Shown here: in pieces, positions 54,265 to 64,000 of the stretch
Position numbering within the stretch: the stretch's first letter is position 1
Layout of the letters: each line of letters opens with the position of its first letter
DNA from: Fusarium oxysporum f. sp. lycopersici 4287
Taxonomy: Eukaryota > Ascomycota > Sordariomycetes > Hypocreales > Nectriaceae
Reading direction: 5' to 3'
Assembly: GCF_000149955.1 (NCBI RefSeq)
Contig: NC_030988.1
Location: forward strand, 3,579,665-3,643,664
DNA length: 64,000 bases
The notes under the pieces: generated by a model
Told to the model about the DNA's origin: nothing
The model's database searches: none
What the model saw: only the letters and a program-made list of their open reading frames with translations
Position numbers and translations under genes: made by a program

Positions 54265-57200
54265 ATGGCTGATGATACGCTGCTCTCTCGACTGAAGCTA
54301 TCCATCGAATCTCGTGCTCGAGTTCTCATATGCTGCCACGATACTTGTCGCTTCGCTCTCGCTTCTGATCCGGCTCAAGTTAGCGAGCATCTTCGGAGAA
54401 AACACAAAGTGACTGCTGCGGACCGCCGTCAATTAACCCGTTTCTTGAGCGCCAGCACCCAAGAATTACGGGATCCATCTGAAGCTCGTGTTCGAAAGGA
54501 CGGCTTACCCTACGATCCGGACTTGTGTCTCGTTCATGGATATATATGCAAATTCTGTACTGAGCGCGCGGCGAGCTCCCAAGTGATCTCTCGTCATGTG
54601 GCCTCAAACCATGAGGAGGAGAGGCTTCGACTAGGGGTCCGAAGAAAAGCCATGTACGAGCCTGCGTTCTTGCAAGCGTGGACCAAGAGTCCTCCTGGAG
54701 GACGTTACTGGATTGTTGAATACGGCGGGTCCTCAGTCAGACCAGTCGGTGGTAAGGAAGCTCACGACCATCTCAAGGACATCTTTGAGCGAGAGCAGGG
54801 AAGACAGAGACTCTTAAAAGAAATGGACCTACCGGATGGAACTGGCATGAACAGCGGTCCCCAAAACACAACATTCCCTGGCTTGAGAGGACCGGCTGGG
54901 AGCAAACATTCCGTGGGTTTGACCGAAACCTACTTAAAAATCTAACTGTTGTGCCATCGTCTACGACTTCACGCCAAGGACTGGTATTGGCAGCAAACAT
55001 GGGCCTGTCTAGTTATATCGGATCCGAACGGCAGATAATCAGTTCTGCTGGTGATGAAAGCAGAATCGCTAATCTCATCGCTGCGGTAGACGCCGTGATG
55101 GACCGCTGCGAGCAGACGGCGCGGACAACAAGCAGGAGCCTGTTATGTTGGCTACGTAGCGTACGACCCCACGTCTGCTACGCCAAGCCCTTCACTTTTG
55201 TGGGGAAGGCCGCTAGCAGGAAGCAGTACATTCGAGTGCTTAAAAGGTTTATTGCCATGGTCTTTCGAGCCTTCAACCTACCTGCAGACATCCGACGGCG
55301 TCAAGCCGGCATACGGCTCAAGAAAGCACATATTCGTCTAATATCGGCATTGTGGAACCACGAGATTTGGAAGCAGTGTAACACCTCGGTTGAGGGCTTC
55401 TGGACATTAATCAAGTCATCTACCACGACTGACATTGAAGATGAGTTAGATGAAGAGAGCAATGATGAAGAGAGGCACAATGACGACAAAATCTCGAGTG
55501 GATATGAAAGTGATGCCACATTGGGGTTTGAGGGCTCGGAAAACGACGACGTGGATGATGGAAATAGTGAATACGAAGATGACGAAACACTTGAGCAAGA
55601 CGACATTGACGATCACAAAGTGGAGACTCGTACGCTAGGAGAATCGGATGGGATGACATAACCATTGGTCGAAGAAGTGTTGGAACTGCTATTCGGACTG
55701 ATTATGGAGTTCAGTACCGAAGAAGTCATAGATGGGCGACCGGCGTCGACCCTGTTGGTATATTTTAGTGGGATTCTTGGATTCACAGCCGATCTCAACA
55801 GCTTTCTCCCGGCCAGGTCGTATACGTCTAACCTTGCGGCATTGATATACATTCAACGACTTCTGTTCCTTGAGTATGCCTTACCAGCACGAGGTTATGC
55901 TACCCTTGGAATCACACGACGTCCTCGGACAGGCCAGGTTCTACTGCTACAGAAAACAAGGCTGGAATACCTAGTTCTCGGATCACAGTCGCCATTCGAA
56001 GAACTCTTCTCGCTCCTCGCATACGGAAGGGCAATAGCTGGCTCAGAGACGCCCGCGTTCCTTCTCAGATGGAGCGATGATAGCCAGACTGTGTCATACA
56101 AAGACGAAATCTCGGTCCATATGGAACAGTTCCGACGTCTCCCAATGACGCTTTTAGAGCGGGCGGAAACTCTTTCTGGGCAATTGATGTATGGATGGAA
56201 ACCTCCCTGTGACCTTTCTTATGTGAAAGACGACATCTCGAATACGACACACGGATTCTCATTCGTTAGTCATCCGAAGAACGATCTGACAGAAGCGTAT
56301 TTGGAGCTATCGTTGAAAGCTTGCACCAGTCAAGCAAGCCCACTCTCGCGCAAAGGAAAATGGCATCATGGTGCTATCCTTGCATTTTTGAAAAAGGAAG
56401 AAGCATTGCGCGAGATCTTAGCCGATCTTATGCTCATGACATGCGGTGGTCAGCCTCGCTCACCAGACTTACTGGAAGTCCGGGTTCGCAATCATGGAAC
56501 TGCTGAGCGAAGTTTCTACGTATACAATGGCTTCATGATCTATGTCACTCGCAGTCACAAGGCAAAGCGTTCAACAAACAGAGAGTTCATCGTTGCCCGA
56601 TTCTTTCCCTTTCAGGTCGGACAGTTACTATATACATATCTTGTGTATATCCGTCCTTTCGTGGACATGCTTGCCCGAGAGCACGAACCCTACACGAACG
56701 AATGCTCGCCATATTTTTTCAGGACTAGACCAAATAGTGACAGCCAATGTTGGTCCACCGAGCGCCTCACCAGAATAGTCAAGCGATTCACGCACGAGGT
56801 CTGGGACCAAGGCGTCAACCTGCGACTCTTGCGACAGCTTTGTATCGGTATCACTGATAGGCATGTTCGGGAGGTAAGCCAGCCTTTCAACCGATTCGAC
56901 GACCGGACGGATAAGGCGGATCGCGGGGTTACTTTTGCTTGGTCGAGCGGCCATCGCCCACTACAACGAGCAAGAACATATGGGCTCGATGGAGCTTTCC
57001 CGACGCATTTGCAACCCCAATTGCTCGAACGCTACGAATGGGTGTCGGTTCGTTGGCATGAGTTCTTGCATATGCCTAGCAGATGTGTATCTCCGTCGAT
57101 GCGCGTCGGAACAAGTTCAGGCAGACAAGAACATACCACACCAGATGCAGTGGATTTCGACGACCAATCTCACGACAATCCGTTTCAGTCACCGCCTCAG

Positions 57201-58805
57201 TCTTCTCCGACGGTATCGTTATCTAGTGCCATGCCCTCGAAGAGGGACCGGCAGGTTCAGAGCTCACTCAAACGCCGTGCCACAACCACATTATACCAAA
57301 CCCCGGTGAAGAGAAGACCTAATCGATTCGCGGAGCTATTGTCTTCCATGGCAAATTTGACAGATAGCTCACAGAAGGAGTCTACAACTCACATGTTCGG
57401 TCATATGTGTGACTTTGGAAACTCCATGGCAGCCCAGGAATATGAGATGATAGTCTCCTATCTTGAAAGTAAACAAGTCGAGATCCGGCCGCTGGACAAA
57501 AATGAAGTGGAGATCGTTGTGTCGGGCGATTCCGACAGGGTCGTTAGCAATCAACCCTTCACGGCAGCTCCATTTCTGGACCTCAACGATCGGCTTAGCT
57601 GGATCCATAAAACTACCGAAGATTGGAAATTCGTCGGTTGTGAGCTTTGTTTCATAAACAAGGGTGAACGCGAACCCGATCATGGACTAGAAAACTGCGA
57701 GGAATGGCCTGCTAGTAAGCACGCTAAGCGTATCTTGAGCTGGTTAATTACTTTGAAGATCCCGCGGTACTACGACACACGGGGAGCGTGCAGTATGTGT
57801 GGGCACGGCTGGCTGGTTTGTGGCGAGATGAGACATGGAGAGCTGATCAGGCGAAAGGTGTACGAGGAAGATGCTGGTAGCCAGGAAGCAGATTTAATGG
57901 AAAGTCGTGATGCCACATCTAACTACGACGGCTATTGTGAGAACACACCAGTTGTCCGCAGAATGATCGCAGCTCTATGCGCATATGATAATCAGATACT
58001 GGGGAAAGTCTTGACAAAAACGACTCTTGATCACGAAAATCTCGACCTAACATTGGAAAGTCAGGCCAGGCAATGGTTGGAACAGCGTATACTGTCTCCC
58101 GATGATTACTGGATGTCGAGACTCGTCTATGTGCTAGATCAGCTAGTCGTGGCGTATGACTTCCGACGGTCAAAGGGGCGAGTGGCAGAGCATAACGATC
58201 GGACAATCGACTTGAAATGTCAAAGACAACAGAGTGACGATCTGGAGGTACGTAATTGGAGGGCTGCTCTTGACTGGTTGAAAGGGCGATGTTCTTTCTG
58301 TGCGGGACGTGGCTTGCGCGGCGCGCATATTTGTCACACACTCAGGCAGTGCAATAGGGGAGGGGCCATCGAGCTCGTCAAAGGATTAGGCGAAATGTTC
58401 TATGACGAGGGCTTCACTCCATCAACTGGCTGCGAGCTTTGCAATTTACCATACTTATTTTGCGCCAGGTGGAGGATGAGTAGCCAGGGAGAATGGACAC
58501 TGGAGCCAGGGGGAAGATGCACTTATGAGAGGCATCTATTATGCGACAGCATCATTGGTTTTATTAGTTGTGGAGCCCGGTATTATGAGGAAGATCTGTT
58601 GCAAGAGGTAAGTGAGCATTGCGGGGATGATGATGAGGGCCTTCCATATTCCTACGATGAGGAGGATGTAGCTTTATGGTTGAGTCGGCCATTGGAACTA
58701 GGCGGTGTTGTTGCTTCGGAAATGTTAAGAAGGCTATGTATATGGACTCTAGGCTTGGCGGAGTTTGAATATCCAGAAAGGCAGGATGATCTCGAAGATA
58801 TCTGA
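54265..58805 (+). pseudogene. OrsD-domain protein resembling a telomere-linked helicase without its helicase; one frameshift and one stop
   Basis: About 1510 codons. The first part (54265 to about 54870) has an OrsD/DUF3505-type zinc-finger region: CCHDTCRFAL with EHLRRKHKV, then GYICKFC, RHVASNHEE and GRYWIVEY. A frame change near 54865-54880 leads to PWLERTGWEQTFRGFDRN. The frame continues with an acidic patch (55430-55640) to a lone TAA at 55659, then runs open to 58805. Middle blocks (LELLFGLIMEFS, LLVYFSGILGF, FPFQVGQLLYTYLVYIRP, LRLLRQLCIGITDRHV) recall the region before the RecQ domain of fungal telomere-linked helicases. No Walker or DEAD motif follows. Instead a Ser/Pro linker leads to two similar zinc modules (57620-57830 and 58290-58490). 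The gene could be recently disabled, or the lesions could be sequencing errors. Confidence 0.68.
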
Positions 58806-58841
58806 GGGCACTGTGGATTAGGGCGTTATCAGAGATAGACA

Positions 58842-59036
58842 ATACCCGAGATATGTAACTTTCTCATCCATGAAGGCTACAAAGCAGCCGTTCGGCCCGG
58901 CGCTGGCATCGAGTCACACTTTCGATTTGTCCATCAGCTAAAGGCCCAAGTGCTCAAGGACATCAAGGACTACTTTAGCACATTAGAACTAGCTGACCCA
59001 AATATCGATTTTTTACCCACTCAGACTGGACACTAA
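58842..59036 (+). pseudogene. OrsD/DUF3505-domain fragment
   Basis: A 64-codon open stretch without a start reads EICNFLIHEGYKAAVRPGAG, then SHFRFVHQLK, KDIKDYFSTLELADP and a stop. This matches the first zinc-binding part of OrsD (DUF3505) proteins. It sits 36 bp after the large OrsD-like gene but belongs to a different copy, so it is a separate truncated relic. Confidence 0.65.
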
Positions 59037-60069
59037 ATGTAGTATAAATCTTATTACCATTATATAAATACATACACTATAGCCTTTAGACTCAACTTAT
59101 TTATATTTTTATAAGACCTTCTAGCTTGTTGTTGGTATATTCGTCTTGGAAGTTGCTGAACTCGTCGTCGGCCCCAAGCTTTGCAGCCAATCAGAATTTA
59201 GCGGTCAAGCTGTGGCCGTTTTTGGATATGTGGGGCCGTCACTCAGCCAATCATGAATTTCGTGGTCAAGATCCATCCATTTTCAGAAGCGTATCACCGC
59301 TAATTCATATAGGGCCTAGCGCAGCATTCCAAAAAGCTAAGCCGAAAAGGAGGGAGACCTGTTAATTGTCATTCAATGTCTGTGGGTTTTCTTGTTATTG
59401 CATGAGTTAGAACATCAAAATACGAATCCGCCCAGACTAATACTCTACTCCCTGCGTTATAAGAGAGTAGATATCTATATTGCTGGTATACTAACTGTAG
59501 CTAATCTGGCCCGCCATATCTCTTTGAGCGTCATAAGCCTACACTTGCGTACCGGACAGGGGGTCTAGCCAACCAGAGGACATCAAATGAAAGGTACATT
59601 CAGCCCCACCTAATTTATGCGGTGATAGAAGTCCCAACAATTCCCGGATCTACATAGGGGTACTTTGCACTCCTGACAGCCGTACTGTTTTTAACTAGCA
59701 GAATCACTAGCGATTCAATTTAACCTAAGCGGAGTTGGTGTGTCGAGCATTCTTCTCAAGAATGTAGATACATAAATTAAAAACGCACTGCGCCTCCTGT
59801 TTCTGAGCAATCATCGTCTAGTGCTTTTGCTCCATATTTTCCCCTCTCGAAACGCCACACAAGACACGGCTCATACGAGTGAATGACGTCTCCACTGACC
59901 AATCACTGACATTACCGTTGCATGTCATCAACTACGGGAAGCCGACCAAATCGTCCTCGACGCTATCTTCGCCTCTTATACAACTCAGGCCCGAGATGAC
60001 CATTAAGTATTCATGCTTGTCTCTGGTATAACTTTCTTTTAAATTGAATGAGAGTTTATACGTGTAATC
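59037..60069. other. intergenic region, no supported gene
   Basis: A 79-codon plus frame (59126-59365) without motifs; otherwise AT-rich. It should include the promoter of the F-box-like gene. Confidence 0.4.
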
Positions 60070-60981
60070 ATGCTCCACCCCACTCCCTCGAACTCCAGCC
60101 TGTTCCTTGCCATACCGGAAGAAATTCGCCGGCAAATCTATGAATTGTGCATTCCACTCAACTTTCGTGCTGTTGTACGCCAAGATATGTGCTCTTTGGT
60201 CTGTGGAGAAGGTGACGGTTTTCAATCCGAGCAAGAGACTCATGGCACTGAAGAGGTTCCTGAAGAGGCTCCTGAAGACCACTCATCAGACATAGTGGAT
60301 GCTGATGACGGGGGCTTGCCTGGGTCACCAATGTTGCACGATATCGAGGCGTCTTCAAGTCGTCCGGATGCCTTACCTGGACTCCTTCTTGTGTGCCGCC
60401 AGATCACAGATGAAATCAAGCCAATGCTATACAGGAGCATTACTTTTACGGTGGACATTTGCGACGACGGCGAAGCTTATCTGGCAAGCCTGTTCAGTCT
60501 CGAGACAAGGGAGCACTTCCGTAAAATGATCCTGGTCTTGAGATCCGAGGGGCTTTGTTATCGCGACGACTTCCATATGAATCCGAAAATCTGGGACAAG
60601 CTTTTCAGTAACCTCTCGATACTGGGAATAATTGTCGAGCAGCCGGAACCTTCAACTCCATACGAATTAGGTATGGTCGATTCGGATGGCGTGAAAGAGA
60701 AGTGGATAGCGTGGCTGACACCTATTTTGGAGTACATAAGCCAAGCTATCCCCAACGACATCAAGGTCGTCGCGGATACCAATCAAATGACCGAGGCAAC
60801 TCGAATTGTTGAGAGAGCGATTCCGGGGCGGTGCAATTTCCAGAATTTGCGAGACGGCGACAAGATATTTAGGAGGGCGGAGTATTCTTACGAAAGGGGC
60901 TATTGGGATGACGACGATGGGCCGACTAGCTGCAGAGACATTATTAATGATTGTGACTATGACTATTATTACTCGGACTGA
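60070..60981 (+). CDS. F-box-like (2EXR-type) protein
   Basis: A 303-residue single-exon protein. The N-terminal SSLFLAIPEEIRRQIYELCIPL block is the helical F-box-like start seen in fungal 2EXR/DUF7730-type proteins. LLLVCRQITDEIKPMLYRSITFTVDI continues that domain after an acidic, low-complexity insertion (about 48-95). The remainder is alpha/beta-like without a named domain, and the tail is very acidic with a run of Asp and Tyr. Such proteins may bind Skp1 in ubiquitin ligases, but for 2EXR proteins this is not generally shown. It looks intact and is flanked by transposons. Confidence 0.7.
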   Translation: MLHPTPSNSSLFLAIPEEIRRQIYELCIPLNFRAVVRQDMCSLVCGEGDGFQSEQETHGTEEVPEEAPEDHSSDIVDADDGGLPGSPMLHDIEASSSRPDALPGLLLVCRQITDEIKPMLYRSITFTVDICDDGEAYLASLFSLETREHFRKMILVLRSEGLCYRDDFHMNPKIWDKLFSNLSILGIIVEQPEPSTPYELGMVDSDGVKEKWIAWLTPILEYISQAIPNDIKVVADTNQMTEATRIVERAIPGRCNFQNLRDGDKIFRRAEYSYERGYWDDDDGPTSCRDIINDCDYDYYYSD

Positions 60982-61317
60982 CTTTCTTTCGTTTCCCTAC
61001 AATCCTGGGAAGGCTGGCAGATATCTGGCGTTATGGAAAGAGGACTTCTCTGATGATAGTCAAGACATTTCAAGTCACTTCTTACCCTACTGTACCGTAC
61101 CAATGTTGATGTATATTACGCCACATTGTTCAATTTTATAATACTAAGGGTTTAATTATAGAGAAATAGAGAGAGTAACTATCTTTATATATATCTTTAT
61201 ATTATACTATTATACTATACAGTATAAAGATTTATATATTTTTATTAAGCTATTAATAAAATTGTAATAATTAAGGCTTGAGTCTATAAGAATAAAAAGG
61301 AATTAAAAAAAAGTATA
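60982..61317. other. AT-rich 3' flank of the F-box-like gene
   Basis: AT-rich, no gene. It ends at the TA target site of the pogo element. Confidence 0.4.
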
Positions 61318-63172
61318 ACGTACATGATAAGCGAGCGTCGCAGACAAGCGAGCGTCGCACTTTTCCCACCTACATCTTACTTATCATTTAATCAATTGAT
61401 TCTCAACCATAAACTATGCCACAGTCTGATACTGAGGCAAATACTCTTCTTGCCCTTCAAGCCCTTCAAATAACCCAAAACTAAGCACCCGACGAGCTGC
61501 AAATATCTATCAGGTTAATGAGCATAGGCTACGTCGCCGCCAGCAAGGGATTCAATCTCGACGCGATACCATGCCCAACTCACGAAAGCTATCGAATCTA
61601 GAAGAAGATACTCTTCTTGAGTTCATCGTCGACCTAGACTCACGAGGATATCCCCCGCGATTGAGTGGTGTTGAACAAATGGCCAATCGACTGCTTGATG
61701 CCCGCGACGCGCCACGCGTCGGCACGCGCTGGGCTATGAACTTCGTCAAGCGACAACCATTGCTCAAGATACGTTTTCAGCGGAGATATGACTATAAGAG
61801 GGCCAAATGTGAAGATCCGACCGTTATTCGTGATTGGTTTAAGCTCGTACAGAACACAATTGCGAAATATGGTATCCAATCAGATGATATCTGGAACTTT
61901 GACGAGACTGGCTTTATGATGGGTGTTATCTCAAGCGGCATGGTTGTTACATGTGCTGAAAGGCATGGACGACCTAAATCAGTACAGCCTGGAAACCGGG
62001 AATGGGTTACAGTAATCCAGGCGATTAATACGGCAGGCTGGGCGATCGAGCCGTTTATCGTGGTTGCGGGCCAAAATCATCTTAGCAACTGGTATCAAGA
62101 ATGCAACCTCCCGCGCGATTGGGCTATTATAACGACCCAAAATGGCTGGACGTATAACGACACGGGCCTCAAGTGGCTAAAGCACTTTGAACGATGTACA
62201 ACTAACCGATTAGTTGGTACCCATCGTCTTCTAATTCTCGACGGCCACGAAAGTCACCACTCCGTTGACTTCGAGCTATATTGCCAGGAGAAGAAAATTA
62301 TCACGCTCTGTATGCCGCCTCATTCGTCTCATCTACTGCAGCCACTTGATGTTGGGTGCTTTGGGCCGCTTAAAAAGGCCTATGGTCGAGAAATCGAGCA
62401 ATTTATCAGAAAGTCTGTAACCTATATTTCCAAGACCGAGTTCTTTCTGGCCTTTCACGCCGCATTCCAAGCCACTATGACAGAGAGTAACATCAAAGGC
62501 GGTTTTAGAGGAGCCGGGCTTGTTCCTCTTAACCCCGAAAGTGTGATATCAAAGCTTGATGTGCAGCTACGGACTTCAACACCTGTTGAGGAGGAGGCTA
62601 GCGCATCCACCTTGTGGGTTTCAAAGACACCAAAGACAGTCCGCGAGGTGGAATCTCAGTCTGAATTCCTCGAAAGACGAATTAGACGGCATAAGAGTAG
62701 CTCCCCAGAGTCAATTATAGGAGCATCAAAGTCTCTTGCAAAGGCAGCAACTAAAATATATCATAAGGTTACCTTATTGACTGCTGAGAACCAAGAACTT
62801 CGACGGGAAATTGAGGCACTAAGCCGACGCCGCAGGGCAAAAAGAACCCGATTACAGAAAGGAGGGGTACTGACAGTAGGGGAAGGTCAGGAACTAATTG
62901 ATCAGATGGATGTTGATACGCAGGTAGTGGCCGAATCGTCGAGAAGCGGTGGTCGGGGAAGTTCGGCGTGACCGAGGGAAAGGCGCTGTGGAAGATGCGG
63001 CAAGACTGGACATAACGCAAGGACCTGTCAGGTAGTGGTTGAGGCATCTGGGGAAGAGTATAATAAGTAGTTTTAATTCATTGAATAGTTTGTTATATTT
63101 TTATAATGGTTTCTATCTAGAATGTTAAGAAAAGTGCGACGCTCGCTTGTCTGGCCAACTTGCTTATCGATG
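61318..63172 (+). mobile_element. pogo-type DNA transposon with bipartite terminal repeats
   Basis: The left end starts ACGTACATGATAAGCGAG after a TA at 61316-61317 and holds the motif AAGCGAGCGTCGC twice, separated by AGAC. The right end mirrors the inner motif exactly (GTGCGACGCTCGCTTGTCT). Its outermost part has diverged (CCAACTTGCTTATCGATGG) and lacks a matching TA, so the right border is approximate. Related ends occur at 32625 and 40243-40310. Confidence 0.82.
61416..62971 (+). pseudogene. pogo-type DDE transposase with N-terminal frameshift
   Basis: ATG 61416 opens the usual N-terminus (LLALQALQ). A single missing A near 61468-61471 breaks the frame before the family's KLSTRRAANIYQVN helix-turn-helix. 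From ATG 61571 a 466-residue frame is open: CENP-B region (GYPPRLSGVEQMANRLL, GTRWAMNFVKRQP), DDE_1 core with WNFDETGFMMG, LLILDGHESHHS and LQPLDVGCFGPLK, and a Lys/Arg-rich coiled tail. GHESH replaces the usual GHGSH. With the base restored it would be about 518 residues. It could make a shortened protein from the internal ATG, lacking the first DNA-binding helices. Confidence 0.85.
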
Positions 63173-63289
63173 GTGCCCGCAATTACGTCGTAATTCGCTC
63201 AGACCACGTGACGACTTATCCCCTGCAAAAAGCGGCCCGTGAAATCGTGTGCGCGGCGCCTGATAAGTGCATTTGATAAGTTCCCCGCA

Positions 63290-64000
63290 ACTTATCAGGC
63301 CCCAGACAGGAAACAAACACCACGTAGAACGGCCTTGATCGACCGAGATGGCCGCAGACGACTCGTACACGGCCGCAGACGAGCGTGCCCGTGCCGCCCG
63401 GAGGGCGGGCCTTCAGGCGAAGAAGGACGAACAGCCGGCGAACACGGCACGGAGTTATGCTGCGAAGTAGCGGGAGTGGAAGGCGCGTTCCCCCGGCCGC
63501 CGCCCTCTCTTTTCCCCTTTGCCCTTGTCTCTTTTTTTTACGTAGAGTCCCATGGGCGGCTAACAGACGAGAACTTATAGGCCTGGTGCCGTACGCCTCG
63601 GGCTGCGGCAGACGGCTCACTTTATAGCTGGCCCGACGGCGAGCTCGTAACCCCAGACAAGCTAGCAGCGTGGCTCAAAGAGGATATCCTCTTACGACGC
63701 GTTGCCCCGCCGCAAAAGAAACCACGGGCACGGGGTAAGGGCAAGGGCAAAGGAAAGGCTGTACAGTTACGGCGGCAGCTCGAACAGGAGCAGCTCGAGG
63801 CCGCGGCCCTGGCAGAGGCCGAAAGCCTAGCCGAAGCCCTAGAGGTCCCCCTGGCCGAGGCCGCCGAGCTGCTTGCAGACGACCGCGAGGGCTACGTGCC
63901 ACCCACGGCCCTTGCGCCGGCTGCAGCAGACCTTGCCGAAGGATCTCTGCTTACGAGGGGCACTATCGACGCCTATATCGCGGCCGTTATCGAGCTCTGG
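63290..64000 (+). mobile_element. Crypton, second copy (5' part, runs off the window)
   Basis: Begins ACTTATCAGGCCCCAGACAG and is nearly identical to the reverse complement of 42625-43338. By eye I find about three differences in roughly 700 bp, including one indel. It continues beyond 64000. Confidence 0.85.
63348..64000 (+). pseudogene. Crypton recombinase N-terminus, partial, with stop codons
   Basis: The ATG at 63348 starts MAADDSYTAADERARAARRAG. TAG stops lie at 63468-63470 (AAK*REW) and, in the next conserved frame, at 63578-63580 (ENL*AW). Both are also present in the copy at 40750-43280. Downstream the frame is open (SWPDGELVTPDKLAAWLKED, a Lys/Gly-rich stretch, then a Glu/Ala-rich helix and GTIDAYIAAVIELW) to the window end. 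The frame change between the two stops may be an intron or an indel. The catalytic core lies outside the window. Confidence 0.72.

Noticed and set aside
1..64000. Starship giant transposon
   Set aside because: No DUF3435-type tyrosine recombinase captain was seen; the recombinase present is Crypton (Ndc10/GCR1_C) type.
1..64000. Secondary-metabolite cluster, suggested by OrsD-type domains
   Set aside because: No polyketide synthase, NRPS, terpene synthase or tailoring enzymes; OrsD domains here belong to telomere-linked-helicase-like genes.
1..64000. CRISPR arrays or bacterial operons
   Set aside because: No regularly spaced repeats; introns and transposon types are eukaryotic.

Overview
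The window reads as an accessory, transposon-rich region of a filamentous ascomycete, most likely a Fusarium (probably the F. oxysporum complex). The gene models need short introns of 40-150 bp with GT-AG or GC-AG ends and CTAAC/CTGAC-type branch sites. The transposon families are fungal: pogo/Fot1, hAT, Crypton, Tad-type LINE and Ty1/copia. The genus hint comes from a 224-bp element at 19020-19243 that matches the impala-related mimp MITEs of Fusarium. No database search was possible, so family names rest on motif recognition.

Layout. 0.7-10.2 kb holds a broken bZIP copy, an intact bZIP gene, a CBM21 protein-phosphatase-targeting protein, a three-exon bHLH gene, a three-exon RING-H2 membrane protein and a piggyBac-like fragment. 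10.4-12.4 kb is a dead Fot1-type element carrying a 131-bp LTR-like insertion. 13.1-14.6 kb is a two-exon membrane protein. 14.6-19 kb is an AT-rich, RIP-like island with one small secreted cysteine-containing protein (16995-17276) and the mimp. 19.9 kb is a third bZIP copy. 22.3-27.9 kb holds a well-preserved pogo element and a decayed hAT element. 28.5-32.2 kb has a second CBM21 protein and a divergent Cdk1-like kinase. 32.6-43.3 kb holds a pogo-type MITE, a young copia element, solo LTRs and a decayed Crypton. 43.4-49 kb is a nearly intact Tad-type LINE. 50.4-52.3 kb is a membrane protein. 53.2-59 kb has a LINE fragment and a large OrsD-domain gene that looks like a telomere-linked helicase without its helicase. 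60.1-61.0 kb is an F-box-like protein. 61.3-64 kb has a third pogo element and a second Crypton copy that runs off the end.

The non-transposon genes are mostly regulatory: bZIP x3, bHLH, RING-H2 E3, CBM21/PP1-targeting x2 and CDK. Two PP1 glycogen-targeting-like subunits and a CDK suggest an accessory signalling set, but this is inference. The bZIP and CBM21 genes look like one duplicated neighbouring pair, later split by transposon insertions.

The strongest leads are: (1) the helicase-less OrsD/telomere-linked-helicase-like gene with two tandem zinc modules; (2) the Cdk1 paralogue that lacks both inhibitory phosphosites; (3) the secreted-protein candidate in the AT-rich island; (4) copia gag and pol in one frame, separated by a single UGA; (5) two Crypton copies sharing the same stop codons; (6) bZIP paralogues that repeatedly lost the DNA-contact region.
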